DNA of 64,000 nucleotides from Bacillota bacterium (GCA_023415775.1 JAEZJM010000025.1:62001-126000); one strand, 5' to 3'; counted from the stretch's first letter, positions 17,736 through 26,860 are shown. Program-made: numbers and translations. The notes: generated from the letters alone by a model not told the origin.

Positions 17736-17750
17736 CGCCCGACAGGCACA

Positions 17751-17776
17751 AAAAAGGCGGGCTGTCAGCCCGCCTT
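17751..17776. terminator. Terminator between the ger operon and the YitT-like gene
   Basis: Stem GGCGGGCTG / CAGCCCGCC with a T loop. On the minus strand it is followed by six Ts, so it mainly ends the YitT-like gene; on the plus strand the T-tract is short. Confidence 0.8.
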
Positions 17777-17792
17777 CGAATCAGATACTATT

Positions 17793-18677
17793 TCAGGCAT
17801 CTTCCCCGTTCCGGTACTTCGGCAAACTGAATCCGTGGCCGAGCACTTCCACCGCATCCTGCACGATCATGAGGGCGTGCGAGTCGATCGCGTCGACGAT
17901 CGGTTTGATCTTGGCCATCTGGGTCAGTGAAACCACCACGAAAACCACTCTCTTGTCCTCGCGGGTGAAGGCCCCCTGGCCTTTGATGAACGTTACGCCC
18001 CGCCCGACCTCGTTCATTATTGCCGCCGCGATCTCATCGCTGTATTCGGAAATAATCAAAACGGTCTTTTTGGTATTGAAACCGGCGATTACTTTGTCGA
18101 CCGTCATCGCCCCGACGTACATCGATACAAGCGTGAACATCGCCGGCTTGGCGCCGAACAGGAAGGCGGCGACCGCCATCAGGACGGCGTTGATGGCAAG
18201 CATGACATGGCCGGCGTTGAAGGCGAAATACTTCTTCACCAGCACCACGATGATATCTGAGCCGCCCAGGCTGCCATTGACGCGGAAAACGATCCCCGAT
18301 CCGACGCCCGACACGAGGCCGCCGAAAATAGCGGCCAGCAGCGTATCGTCGACCGCCGGCCTGGCGGTGAGGAAACTGGTGGCGTCGATAGCGGCGGTAA
18401 AAATTACCAACCCGTAGAGGGCGCACAGGAAATACGCCCGGTCCATGAAGCGGTATGCAGCGTAGAAGAGGGGGATGTTGAAAACCGCGATCATCAGGCC
18501 GATCGGCCAATCAAGCAGATAATGGAGGATCATGGCGATACCGGCAATGCCTCCGCTCAGCAGGAAATGCGGCACGAAAAAGGCGTTGATGGCTATGCCG
18601 CAAATGAGTCCGCCGACGCCAGTAAGCACATACCGCATAACCTCACGGCGCCACTCTTCCTTTGCAGTTAATTGCAT
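17793..18677 (-). CDS. YitT family membrane protein (DUF161 plus DUF2179)
   Basis: 294 residues from the ATG at 18677 behind GGAGGGAAGCAGC; the frame is open to 18833 but without a start site. It has five to six N-terminal helices (LLSGGIAGIAMILHYLL, GSGIVFRVNGSLGGSDIIVVLV). The C-terminal cytoplasmic DUF2179 domain contains GRGVTFIKGQGAFTREDKRVVFVVV. The family is widespread in Firmicutes and its transport role is unproven. Monocistronic. Confidence 0.88.
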   Translation of the reverse strand: MQLTAKEEWRREVMRYVLTGVGGLICGIAINAFFVPHFLLSGGIAGIAMILHYLLDWPIGLMIAVFNIPLFYAAYRFMDRAYFLCALYGLVIFTAAIDATSFLTARPAVDDTLLAAIFGGLVSGVGSGIVFRVNGSLGGSDIIVVLVKKYFAFNAGHVMLAINAVLMAVAAFLFGAKPAMFTLVSMYVGAMTVDKVIAGFNTKKTVLIISEYSDEIAAAIMNEVGRGVTFIKGQGAFTREDKRVVFVVVSLTQMAKIKPIVDAIDSHALMIVQDAVEVLGHGFSLPKYRNGEDA

Positions 18678-18769
18678 GCTGCTTCCCTCCGGAACGTCTT
18701 TTTGGCTGGTCCCCCAACCGACTTTTATTATATAGGTTGTCCCGTCCGCACGCAATATCGCCGCAAAGA

Positions 18770-18791
18770 AGAAACCCCGCACCGCGGGGTT
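18770..18791 (-). terminator. Terminator of the HdrD-like/cytochrome b operon
   Basis: Minus-strand stem AACCCCGC / GCGGGGTT followed by TTCTTC, 47 bases after the stop of the 18838 gene. The T-tract is interrupted, so strength is uncertain. Confidence 0.6.
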
Positions 18792-18837
18792 GAGTCGTTT
18801 CCTTTTTTGCGATAGGCCGCAAATTACCGGCAAAAAC

Positions 18838-20442
18838 CTAGAATTCGTCTTCCCAGGATATGAATGGCTTCTCTACATCCACCATCGCGTTCACCATCAG
18901 TTCGACAAGACCGCCGTAGATGATGTTGTACTTGTCGCGGAAGCCGTAGTGCTGCATAAGGGCGTCGCGGGCCGCGCCCTTGCAGTTGGAGCAGGGGGCG
19001 CAGTAGTATTTGGGGATGGAGGGGTCGAGGCAGTCCTTGAACGCTTCCAGCACCTGCTTGGCCTTCATGCGGGACGAGATGTTGTTGCGCCAATCGGGGA
19101 AGTTATACACGTTGTTGATCGCGAAGCCGCTGCCGCCACCGCAACAGTAGTTCATCACCCCGGCGTTCGGCATTTCGCGGAACATGCCGGGAGCCATGAT
19201 ATGCTTGAGGATATTGCGCTGGGGGTTCACGATCCCCATCAGGCGGACCATGTTGCAGGGGTCGTGGAGAGTTACCGGGAAATTATTTTTGCTAGGATCG
19301 AATTTGATCGCCCCGCTGGTCACCATCTGTTCGAGGATGGGCAGGCAGCTTTCCCGCGGAATGGCCAGGTCGCCCACACACACCCGGTCGGCTATCTCGA
19401 CGATCGCCTTGGTAGCGTGGCCGCACTCGCCGACAACGATCTTACGCACGCCGAGATTTTTGGCCGCCATAATCTGACCGACGGCAATGCGGGCGAACTG
19501 GAAGTCGTCGTACCAGGTGCCGTAGTTGACCCCCTCATAACCCATGACTTCGCTGGAGAGGGTATAGTCGATGCCGGCGGCATCGAAGAGGATGGCAAAG
19601 GCGGCGGGGTTCTCCGGCCAGGCGACGAATTCGCCGGCGTTGTGGATCACGAGAACGTCGGCGCCCTTTTTGTCCACCGGAATTTTTATGCGGCGGCCGA
19701 TCTTCTCTTCGATCTCGTCCTCGATGAATTCGATAGTATCGAGAAACGCAGCCGGCGTCATACCGGTCGACGAACCGGTCTGCAGGTGCCGCATCGTGCC
19801 GCTTTTGTGGGCGCCGTCAGCGGCGATGCCGAATTCCTGGCTGAACAGCTTCCTAAGCTCGCGGGTAATCAGGGCGTTGTCGACCCCAACCGGGCAGGTG
19901 GCGGCGCAGCGCCGGCAGACCGAGCAACGGTAGGCCAGCTCGGCCAGGCGGTTGATCGTATGCCAGTTGAGCTCGACGTCGGCGCCGACGAAGCCGCCCA
20001 GCAGCCGTCCTTCGGGCGTAAAGTGGCGCTGGTAGATTTTGCGCAGCAGCTCGGAGCGGAAGTTGGGACGGTAGATGTCCTGGCGACCGCTCTCGGTATA
20101 GATGGGGCATGCTTCGTTGCAGGTGTTGCAGCGCACGCAGTAGTCGGTGCTGAGCGAAGTCGGCTGCAGGAACGTCCAGTTGTTTTCCTTGGTGAACAGC
20201 TTCTCTAAGCCGCGGAGGAATTTGTTCACCATTGCGTCCTCTTCCTCTTTGCTGGCCGGCTTGGGCAGGCCGAGAGCCGAAAAACCGTCGAGGGAGAAAT
20301 CGTATTTCTCCTGCCACTCCGGCTTGGCCGGTTTGAAAGGCTTATCCTCATAGCCGGGCACCTGGGCGAGGTCTGCTGCGTCGATGGGGCAGAGAACGTC
20401 GGCCGGTTTGGCGAAATCTCTAAAACGCACTTTTTGTTTCAT
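18838..20442 (-). CDS. HdrD/DsrK/TmcB-like iron-sulfur protein with CCG domains
   Basis: 534 residues. Two ferredoxin-type motifs lie near 104 and 171 (CVRCNTCNEACP and CSVCRRCAATCP). They are followed by two cysteine-rich CCG-type segments, the first around HDPCNMVRLMG...NYCCGGGSG and the second around YYCAPCSNCKGAA. Such domains carry non-cubane [4Fe-4S] clusters that reduce disulfides in HdrD and DsrK. The gene follows a membrane cytochrome b-like gene by 3 bases, so the pair probably forms a membrane complex exchanging electrons between the quinone pool and a cytoplasmic thiol/disulfide or Fe-S partner. The partner is unknown; no dsr or hdr genes are nearby. Confidence 0.85.
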   Translation of the reverse strand: MKQKVRFRDFAKPADVLCPIDAADLAQVPGYEDKPFKPAKPEWQEKYDFSLDGFSALGLPKPASKEEEDAMVNKFLRGLEKLFTKENNWTFLQPTSLSTDYCVRCNTCNEACPIYTESGRQDIYRPNFRSELLRKIYQRHFTPEGRLLGGFVGADVELNWHTINRLAELAYRCSVCRRCAATCPVGVDNALITRELRKLFSQEFGIAADGAHKSGTMRHLQTGSSTGMTPAAFLDTIEFIEDEIEEKIGRRIKIPVDKKGADVLVIHNAGEFVAWPENPAAFAILFDAAGIDYTLSSEVMGYEGVNYGTWYDDFQFARIAVGQIMAAKNLGVRKIVVGECGHATKAIVEIADRVCVGDLAIPRESCLPILEQMVTSGAIKFDPSKNNFPVTLHDPCNMVRLMGIVNPQRNILKHIMAPGMFREMPNAGVMNYCCGGGSGFAINNVYNFPDWRNNISSRMKAKQVLEAFKDCLDPSIPKYYCAPCSNCKGAARDALMQHYGFRDKYNIIYGGLVELMVNAMVDVEKPFISWEDEF

Positions 20443-20445
20443 AGC

Positions 20446-21390
20446 CTACTTCTCCCCCTCTTTGGGTTTCGCCGGGTTGGTCGTTGCCTGTTCCAGCCAG
20501 GAGTCGCCCGGCCTCAGGTGAGGCGCCGACCAGGTTGCCTTGTAGTGGAGATACCCGCCGATCGTTTTGTCGAGGCTGCCACCGGCGACGAGCGGCTCGT
20601 CGTCCCACATGATGTTGTGGTAGAAGAAATACTTGGCGGCGAAGTGCAGCATGCGGCTGAAGGGCAGATAGATGAGGAAGATGCCGAACAGCAGCACTTC
20701 AAGCGTCATCATAGGAGGCAGCGCTATCGGTTTGAAGGTATACAGCGAAACGGCGTAGCCCCTGGCGAGGACGAAAGAGGGATCTTCGATCAGCCAGGCA
20801 ACCAGTCCGACGCCGAAGAGCGCGATGAGCAGGTAGAGGTTGAGGAAGGTGACCGGCGAGGAGAAGTCTTTGAGATCTTCGTCGGTGTAGCGCATCCACA
20901 GCAGCCCCAGGCAGCCGTAAAGACCAAGGACGAGACCAACCGCGCCGGCGACGACCGTAATAACGTTCAAAGCCTGAGCCCAAAAGGCCGTCGAGACTCC
21001 GGAAATCTTCAGGCCGCCGATCAGCTCCACAATGGCGCCGAATTTCACGAGGCCTATCCAGCCGATGATGAGATAAAAGCCGGCATGCATGGGGTAGGAG
21101 AAATTCCACATCTTGCGGTTATAAAGAAAAGTCCGCTTGAGAAGGAGAATCTCTTCAGCCATTTCGGCCAATTCGAGGGCGAGGTACATCGGCCGGGGCC
21201 GCTTCCAGAACTCGAGTTTTTGAAAAACCGATCCTTCCGGTCCCTCGTGGGCGATCGGGTAAAGATCCCACCGCAGGTGACGGGGCATAGAAGCGATAGT
21301 TATAACCTTCTTCAGGGTAGCGGCGACAAAAATGATGACAGCCAGGTACATAAATGGTCCGGCGATCAGCCAGCTTAAGGTGTCACCCAT
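20446..21390 (-). CDS. Membrane cytochrome b-like subunit (NarI/DsrM/TmcC type)
   Basis: 314 residues with about six hydrophobic helices. Histidines suitable as haem ligands occur in YPMHAGFYLI and in the C-terminal pair MLHFAAKYFFYHN, as in the NarI/DsrM group. A cytoplasmic loop around RYTDEDLKDFSSP also fits. It is the first gene of a two-gene unit with the HdrD-like protein and would carry electrons from menaquinol. Haem binding is inferred from position only. Confidence 0.8.
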   Translation of the reverse strand: MGDTLSWLIAGPFMYLAVIIFVAATLKKVITIASMPRHLRWDLYPIAHEGPEGSVFQKLEFWKRPRPMYLALELAEMAEEILLLKRTFLYNRKMWNFSYPMHAGFYLIIGWIGLVKFGAIVELIGGLKISGVSTAFWAQALNVITVVAGAVGLVLGLYGCLGLLWMRYTDEDLKDFSSPVTFLNLYLLIALFGVGLVAWLIEDPSFVLARGYAVSLYTFKPIALPPMMTLEVLLFGIFLIYLPFSRMLHFAAKYFFYHNIMWDDEPLVAGGSLDKTIGGYLHYKATWSAPHLRPGDSWLEQATTNPAKPKEGEK

Positions 21391-21594
21391 CGGCGTAGTC
21401 CTCCCGTACTGATTATTTCACTTCAATTGTAGCAGACTGCCCCCCGACTTGATATGTGGTTTTTGTCACAAACTCATAGAGGAATGTTATAACCTGATAA
21501 GTAATGAGTTCACGGAAAATCCAGGAAGTGAAACGGCAGGTTGCCGGCGGCCGCGCGGAGAATACTAACAGGAGTGACAACGGAGGTGTTGACG

Positions 21595-22008
21595 GTGGCC
21601 TTCTGGCTGATGAAAACCGAACCCGACGAATTCGGCTACGACGATCTGGTCCGCCTGGGGCGCGACCGCTGGAATGGGGTGCGCAACTTCCGCGCCCTTG
21701 CTCACATGCGGCAGATGGCGACCGGCGATCTTGTCTTCATCTATCACACCGGCAAAGAGAAGGCCATCGTCGGCGTCGCCGAGGTGGTTGCGCCCGCGTA
21801 TCCCGACCCGGCCGGCGACGACGCGCGCTTCGTGGTCGTAGACGTAGCCCCGCGCTACCGCCTCCAGCGGCCGGTTACGCTGCGGGAGATCAAGAGCGGC
21901 CCGGCTTTCGCCGACTGGGAACTGGCGCGGCTCCCCCGCCTGTCGGTGATGCCCGTGCCGCCGGAACACTGGCAGCGGATCCTCGACATGGCGCAGGAGA
22001 GTAGCTGA
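21595..22008 (+). CDS. EVE domain protein
   Basis: 137 residues from the GTG at 21595, six bases after GGAGGTG; earlier in-frame GTG/TTG codons would overlap that site. The start AFWLMKTEPDEFGYDDLV and VRNFRALAHMRQMATGDLVFIYHTG are hallmarks of EVE (PUA-like) domains, which read modified bases in DNA or RNA. The protein is a bare EVE domain. No restriction or modification gene is nearby, so a housekeeping RNA-related role is as likely as defence. Confidence 0.88.
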   Translation: MAFWLMKTEPDEFGYDDLVRLGRDRWNGVRNFRALAHMRQMATGDLVFIYHTGKEKAIVGVAEVVAPAYPDPAGDDARFVVVDVAPRYRLQRPVTLREIKSGPAFADWELARLPRLSVMPVPPEHWQRILDMAQESS

Positions 22009-22017
22009 CGGCATGCG

Positions 22018-22045
22018 AAAACCCGGGGAATCTCCCCGGGTTTTG
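22018..22045. terminator. Shared terminator of the EVE and chemoreceptor genes
   Basis: Stem AAAACCCGGGGA / TCCCCGGGTTTT with a three-base loop lies between the convergent stop codons. It is symmetrical and so can act both ways. Confidence 0.85.
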
Positions 22046-22073
22046 TTATTTTACGCCAACTAGGATACTACCT

Positions 22074-24065
22074 TTAGACTTTGAACCTGCCGACCGCCGC
22101 CTGCAGATCGCCCGCCATTTTTGCCAGTTCCCGGCTGGACGAGGCGATTTCCTCCAACGACGCCGACTGTTCCTCGGTGGCTGCCGATACCGTCTCGGTC
22201 TGGCCCATCGTATCCTGGCTGATGACTTTTATTCCACCGACAGCTTTGACCGTTTGCTCGCTGTCACCGGCTAACCCGTTTATGACGACCGCTATCTCTC
22301 CCGACCGCGAGGATACTTCGCCCACAAGCTCGATTATGCTTTTGAACGCCTGTCCGGCCGAAGATACCATTTTCGTACCCTCGCCGACCTCTCTGGTGCC
22401 CTTTTCCATCGCCGTCACCGCCTGGGCGGTTTCCGCCTGTATTCCGCCGATCAGGTCGGCGACTTGGCCGGCAGCTCGTTGAGACTGCTCGGCGAGTTGC
22501 CGCACCTCTTCCGCCACTACCGCAAAGCCTCGCCCCTGTTCGCCCGCCCGGGCCGCCTCGATGGCGGCGTTGAGGGCGAGCAGGTTGGTCTGGCCCGCGA
22601 TACCGGTGATCGTATCGATAATCTGGCCGATCTCCTTGGACTGTTCACCCAACTTGGCGACTACAGCCGCCGAGTCGTTGACCGTCGCTTCGATCCGGGC
22701 CATCTGGGAAACTGCCGTTTCGACCGCCTGGCCGCCTTCTCCGGCCGAATGGGCTGCCTTGCCGGCGAGGTCTGCCGCCGTCCGAACGTCTACGGCGATC
22801 TGCCGTGCGCCTGCCGACATCCGATCAACCGTTTCGGCGGTAACAGTGACTGCTTCAAGTTGTTTTCCGGCGCCGGCCGCCACCTCGGTGATCGATTCGG
22901 CCACCTGCCCGGCCGCCTGAGCCGATTGCTCGGCGCTGGCGGTCAGTTCCTGGCTTGCTGCCGCGAGAGTTTCGGCCAAGCTGCTTACCTGCGTGACAAG
23001 GGCCCGGAGATCGGCCACCATTTTGTTGAAGCCGGCCGCCAGCGTTCCGAGTTCATCGCGGGATTCCACTGACACCAACCGGGTCAGATCGCCGCTGGCC
23101 ACCTGGTTCACGCCCTCGGCAAGCCGCTGAACCGGACCGGCGATACCTCTGGCCATCATAAAGGCAAATAACGCCCCTAACATCATGGCAATGACGGCGA
23201 TTATGCCGATAACGCCCATCATTTTATTGCGTTCATCCACCATTTTGGTGATATTCTGCCCGGCGAAGATAACTCCAATAGGCTTATTCTCCGGCCCCAT
23301 GAGCGGCATATAGGCGGTCACGTACTGCATGCCGAGGATGTCAGCTTTCCCGGTGTATGTCTTGCCCTCGCCGAGCACCTTGGCGGCGATCTGCTCGTTG
23401 AGCTTCGTCCCCACCTGGCGTTTCCCGTCCTTGATTATCGTCGTCGACACCCGCTCGTCGCCCTGGAAAAGAGTCGCATCAGTCCCGAAGAGCTTTTTGA
23501 CATTGTCGACGATCCTGTCATTGCTGACGGTATATCCGGGCGTTACCACGCCGACGATTTTGCCCTCGGCGTTCTTCACCGGCGCCCCTGCGCGGACGGA
23601 TAGCCTTATAACGGTACCCGGCTCTACGGCGGCAAAGACGCTGCCCTGAAGCGCCTTCTGGACATTGACCTGATTGGTCACACTATCCCCGGTCTTGGGA
23701 TCGTGCGTGCGGGCAACAACGACGCCTTTGCCGTCGCTGACCGTCACCGAATCCACCCCCGAGTTTTGGGCCACCGGTCCCAACAACCGTAAAACGGCGG
23801 CGGCGTCCCTGCCCTCAATCGCCTGGGCTAGGCCGGGATAAGCGGCCATGATTGTCGCGTTGGCCGCCGCTTGCTTCTTATAGTCTTCGAGCTGCGACGC
23901 CAGAAATTCCATACCCTGAACCGTGGTGACTTCGTGCGCCTTTTCCATATTGTCGTTGAAGAAATAAATTGCAGCCATCGCAGTAGCCAACACAGCGACC
24001 GCGACCAACACGATGATAGAACCGGACAGTTTCTGCTTAATTCCTAATGACATTCCCAATTTCAT
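22074..24065 (-). CDS. Methyl-accepting chemotaxis protein with extracellular Cache domain
   Basis: 663 residues. Helix 1 lies at about 13-35, an extracytoplasmic Cache-type sensor at about 40-280, helix 2 at about 285-308, then HAMP and a long cytoplasmic coiled coil. The hairpin tip IAGQTNLLALNAAIEAARAGEQGRGFAVVAEEVRQLAEQS is the CheA/CheW contact. No C-terminal CheR pentapeptide is present. The ATG at 24065 follows CCAGGAGGTC. It is a lone receptor gene; the cheW at 61.6 kb may serve it. Ligand unknown, though Cache receptors often sense small organic acids or amino acids. Confidence 0.95.
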   Translation of the reverse strand: MKLGMSLGIKQKLSGSIIVLVAVAVLATAMAAIYFFNDNMEKAHEVTTVQGMEFLASQLEDYKKQAAANATIMAAYPGLAQAIEGRDAAAVLRLLGPVAQNSGVDSVTVSDGKGVVVARTHDPKTGDSVTNQVNVQKALQGSVFAAVEPGTVIRLSVRAGAPVKNAEGKIVGVVTPGYTVSNDRIVDNVKKLFGTDATLFQGDERVSTTIIKDGKRQVGTKLNEQIAAKVLGEGKTYTGKADILGMQYVTAYMPLMGPENKPIGVIFAGQNITKMVDERNKMMGVIGIIAVIAMMLGALFAFMMARGIAGPVQRLAEGVNQVASGDLTRLVSVESRDELGTLAAGFNKMVADLRALVTQVSSLAETLAAASQELTASAEQSAQAAGQVAESITEVAAGAGKQLEAVTVTAETVDRMSAGARQIAVDVRTAADLAGKAAHSAGEGGQAVETAVSQMARIEATVNDSAAVVAKLGEQSKEIGQIIDTITGIAGQTNLLALNAAIEAARAGEQGRGFAVVAEEVRQLAEQSQRAAGQVADLIGGIQAETAQAVTAMEKGTREVGEGTKMVSSAGQAFKSIIELVGEVSSRSGEIAVVINGLAGDSEQTVKAVGGIKVISQDTMGQTETVSAATEEQSASLEEIASSSRELAKMAGDLQAAVGRFKV

Positions 24066-24303
24066 GACCTCCTGGAGCTTCTTACATTTTAATTTGCCGC
24101 TTTGAAAGGCTTTTCAGATAATTGTACGTCAAAATGATGCTCTATTCATCCCCCTTAAAGCATAGCTGACATTTATTCAAGGTGTGCCGTTTAATTGCAC
24201 CATACCCGGGCTGGTGTTTCCCTAGCTACTTCGGCCTTAACGGCCGATGGTGGACAAGATAAGGTTATGACGTCATAAAAATCGTTTTTACAAAGGCAAA
24301 AGA

Positions 24304-24332
24304 AAAGACGCCCCCGTCCGGGGGGCGTCTTT
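24304..24332 (-). terminator. Terminator of the YeaQ-like gene
   Basis: Minus-strand stem AAAGACGCCCCC / GGGGGCGTCTTT followed by TCTTTTGCC, 15 bases past the stop codon. Confidence 0.8.
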
Positions 24333-24347
24333 CGCGGCAATAACCGC

Positions 24348-24617
24348 CTACTTGCTGGCTGTCGCCCGCGGCTTGGTAAACAGCCTCAGCACCCACAGGA
24401 AAAGCAAAGCTCCGACGGTGCTGGTGATGATGGCGCCGATTACGCCGTAGGCCGTGATCCCCAGAAGGCCGAACAGGAAGCCGCCTACCAGGGCGCCTAC
24501 GATGCCGACCGCCATATCGCCCCACAGGCCGAATCCGCCGCCGCGGAAAATCTGCCCGGCCACCCAGCCGGCGACGACGCCGATAATCAGAAACCATGCT
24601 ATTTGACTGAAATCCAC
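24348..24617 (-). CDS. GlsB/YeaQ/YmgE family small membrane protein
   Basis: 89 residues with three hydrophobic helices rich in glycine. AGWVAGQIFRGGGFGLWGDMAVGIVGALVGGFLF is the classic transglycosylase-associated (YeaQ/YmgE) signature. The GTG at 24617 follows AAGGAGTGG. Members are often stress-induced; mechanism unknown. A perfect inverted repeat lies 22 bases upstream. Confidence 0.88.
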   Translation of the reverse strand: MDFSQIAWFLIIGVVAGWVAGQIFRGGGFGLWGDMAVGIVGALVGGFLFGLLGITAYGVIGAIITSTVGALLFLWVLRLFTKPRATASK

Positions 24618-24639
24618 TTATTTACCACTCCTTTCATAA

Positions 24640-24658
24640 ATCACCAATAGTTGGTGAT
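24640..24658. promoter_or_regulatory. Perfect 19-bp inverted repeat upstream of the YeaQ-like gene
   Basis: ATCACCAA TAG TTGGTGAT is an 8-bp perfect palindrome with a 3-base spacer, 22 bases before the GTG start. No T-tract follows, so an operator for a dimeric regulator is more likely than a terminator. Confidence 0.5.
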
Positions 24659-24864
24659 GCATCCATAATATTGCCTACTTTTACGTTTTTTATACAAAAT
24701 GGGACCTGATTCGCATGCCTGCGGCTTTCCAGGGAGAATATTTTCTCAGTTAGCTACGGAGGGTTAACAGCGCCGGCGGAGAATAAAAACAAAGCGGAAA
24801 CTGTTTTTCCCTTCCCGCGCAGCGGATAATCCGCCTGGCAATGGCGAACACGGGAGGTAGATAA

Positions 24865-25857
24865 GTGAACATCATCGTGACGGAGAGAATTGCCGAGGTC
24901 GGCATATATTACCTCAGAGAAAACGGATTTTCCGTCGAGGCTTGCCTCGGTATATCCCAGAGCGAACTTCTAAAGGTCATCCACCGCTACGACGGCTTGA
25001 TTGTTCGCAGTGTCACCCGGGTGGACGAAGAACTCCTCGCCAGAGCGAAAAAGCTGAAAATCGTCGGGCGGGCGGGAAACGGACTTGACAATATCGACCT
25101 GCCGGCCTGTACCACGCGTGGCATCCCGGTTGTTAACACCCCGGCCGCCAACGCCATGTCAACAGCCGAACTTGCCGTCGGCCTCATATTCGCTGCCTTC
25201 CGCAATATTCCCCAGGCTTACCGCGCTGGGAAAGCCAAGGATTTCCGCCGCGTCGTCTATTTCGGCCACGAACTGCACGGCAAGACGGCCGGCATCGTAG
25301 GCCTTGGCCGCATCGGTTCCTTAGTGGCGGCAAAACTTAGAGCTCTGGGCCTTAAGGTTATCGCCTACGACCCGCATATTGAAGAAGCCCGCTTCGAGGA
25401 GCTGGAAGCGGAAAAGTGCGCCGACCTGGCTGCTCTTCTCCGCCGGGCGGACGTTATCACCATCCACGTCCCCAAGAAGCCGGAAACTACGGACCTCATC
25501 GGCGCCCCGGAGCTTGATCTGTGCAAACCGGGAGTACGAATTGTCAGCACCTCCCGCGCCGGCATCGTCAACGAGCGGGCGCTCCATGCAGCCCTGCGCA
25601 GCGCCCACGTCGCCGCCGCCGGGCTCGACATCCTCGACCCCGAGCCGGACTTCGAGGCCGCACCCGGCGAACAGGACTACCATCACCCCCTCCTGGAACT
25701 CGACAACGCCATTATTACCCCGCATATGGGGGGGTCGACCGAAGAAGCTGAGCACACCATCAGCATGACCCTCGCCCGCTTGGTGACAAGAGCCTTTACA
25801 GGCCAACCCATAACCGCGGCCAACAATATCACCGGCTTGTCGACAGGTCGCTACTAA
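24865..25857 (+). CDS. SerA-like NAD-dependent 2-hydroxyacid dehydrogenase without ACT domain
   Basis: 330 residues. GIVGLGRIGSLVAAKL followed by VIAYDPH, with an acidic residue after strand 2, points to NAD. The arginine lies in STSRAGIVNE, the glutamate in LDPEPDF and the histidine in ITPHMGGST. RAGNGLDNIDLPACTTRGI resembles phosphoglycerate dehydrogenase. The regulatory C-terminal domains of true SerA are absent. The GTG at 24865 follows GGGAGGTAG. No serine pathway genes are adjacent, so 3-phosphoglycerate is only one possible substrate. Confidence 0.85.
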   Translation: MNIIVTERIAEVGIYYLRENGFSVEACLGISQSELLKVIHRYDGLIVRSVTRVDEELLARAKKLKIVGRAGNGLDNIDLPACTTRGIPVVNTPAANAMSTAELAVGLIFAAFRNIPQAYRAGKAKDFRRVVYFGHELHGKTAGIVGLGRIGSLVAAKLRALGLKVIAYDPHIEEARFEELEAEKCADLAALLRRADVITIHVPKKPETTDLIGAPELDLCKPGVRIVSTSRAGIVNERALHAALRSAHVAAAGLDILDPEPDFEAAPGEQDYHHPLLELDNAIITPHMGGSTEEAEHTISMTLARLVTRAFTGQPITAANNITGLSTGRY

Positions 25858-25874
25858 AGCCGAATATAAACTTA

Positions 25875-25897
25875 AAAGGCACCCGCGCGGTGCCTTT
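25875..25897. terminator. Terminator after the SerA-like gene
   Basis: Stem AAAGGCACC / GGTGCCTTT with a CGCG loop, 18 bases past the stop, followed by AATTTAAC. It could also end the convergent tcdA transcript. Confidence 0.8.
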
Positions 25898-25960
25898 AAT
25901 TTAACGATATGCCGGAAGCGGAGCCATGCTAGGCTGACATCCGGGTGAACGCAGGGGCCT

Positions 25961-26731
25961 TTATAAACTACCTCCCTCGCAATGGATCAAATCTTTTACA
26001 ACTTCTCCCGCCAGGATCAGCCCCGCCACCGAGGGAACAAACGCGATGCTGCCAGGTATCTGACGTCTGGTGGTGCATTTCCGGGGCGTGCCCGGCGGGC
26101 AGACGCATCCGGTCACGCAGCTCGTTTCCTCGCTTTCCTGGGGCGCAACCGGTTTTTCCCGCGAATATACGACCTTGAGGGCATTGACGCCGCGGCGTTT
26201 CAGTTCGTAGCGCATCACCTTCGCCAGCGGGCAGACGGAGGTACTGAAAATATCCGCCACCTCGAATTTCGTCGGGTCAAGCTTATTGCCCGCCCCCATG
26301 CTGCTGATGATGGGGATGTTGCGCTCCGCGGCCCGCACGACAAGATCGATCTTTGCCGTCACGGTATCGACGGCATCGATGATATAGTCGTAGTCGTCGG
26401 CGATGAGCTCCTCCGCCGTTTCGGGCAGGTAAAACTTCTGGTGAACTGTTACTTGTGCGTCAGGGTTGATCTCCAGCACCCGGTCTCTCATAACCGCCAC
26501 TTTCGCCTTGCCGATCGTCTTTGTCGTCGCGTGGAGCTGCCGGTTGAGGTTGGTCATACAGATACAGTCGTCGTCGACGAGAACCAGTTTACCGACCCCA
26601 CAGCGCACCAGCCCCTCGACCGCGAACGATCCCACCCCGCCGACGCCGAAAACCGCCACTCTCTTTGTCGCCAGCACGGCCAGCGCCGCCGGCCCGACGA
26701 GCAGTTCCATACGGGAAAAACTATGCAGCAT
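25961..26731 (-). CDS. tcdA: tRNA threonylcarbamoyladenosine dehydratase (TcdA, ThiF/E1-like)
   Basis: 256 residues from the ATG at 26731 behind AAAGGGTGGGG; the frame opens at 26800 without a ribosome site. The start MLHSFSRMELLVGPAAL and the ATP loop VAVFGVGGVGSFAVEGLVR are characteristic, as are DDDCICMTNLNRQLHA and the DAVDTVTAK segment. The enzyme cyclises t6A37 to ct6A in ANN-decoding tRNAs using ATP. A C-terminal cysteine group (SCVTGCVCPPG ... RKCTTRRQIPGS) matches the family. Confidence 0.93.
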   Translation of the reverse strand: MLHSFSRMELLVGPAALAVLATKRVAVFGVGGVGSFAVEGLVRCGVGKLVLVDDDCICMTNLNRQLHATTKTIGKAKVAVMRDRVLEINPDAQVTVHQKFYLPETAEELIADDYDYIIDAVDTVTAKIDLVVRAAERNIPIISSMGAGNKLDPTKFEVADIFSTSVCPLAKVMRYELKRRGVNALKVVYSREKPVAPQESEETSCVTGCVCPPGTPRKCTTRRQIPGSIAFVPSVAGLILAGEVVKDLIHCEGGSL

Positions 26732-26830
26732 AACCCCACCCTTTCGCAGAGACCTTGTCCTTAAAGTATCCTCTACTATACGAAAATACACCGCAATCAC
26801 CGTAATCCCTGCCGAACTTTCCTGTACGAC

Positions 26831-26856
26831 AAAAGACCTCCGCTTTTGCGGAGGCC
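26831..26856 (-). terminator. Terminator of the DUF2935 gene
   Basis: Minus-strand stem GGCCTCCGC / GCGGAGGTC with an AAAA loop followed by TTTTGTCG, 5 bases after the stop codon. Confidence 0.75.
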
Positions 26857-26860
26857 CCGG

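Noticed and set aside
18790..20208. Plus-strand frame of about 470 codons
   Set aside because: Antisense shadow of the HdrD-like protein, whose cysteine motifs prove the minus-strand frame.
21541..21594. Longer N-terminus for the EVE protein
   Set aside because: It would translate through the ribosome site GGAGGTG and add residues absent from EVE domains, which start close to the WLMKTEP motif.
24066..24300. Possible riboswitch upstream of the chemoreceptor
   Set aside because: A GGCCGTTAAGGCC hairpin is present, but the conserved blocks of c-di-GMP or other known riboswitch classes could not be matched.
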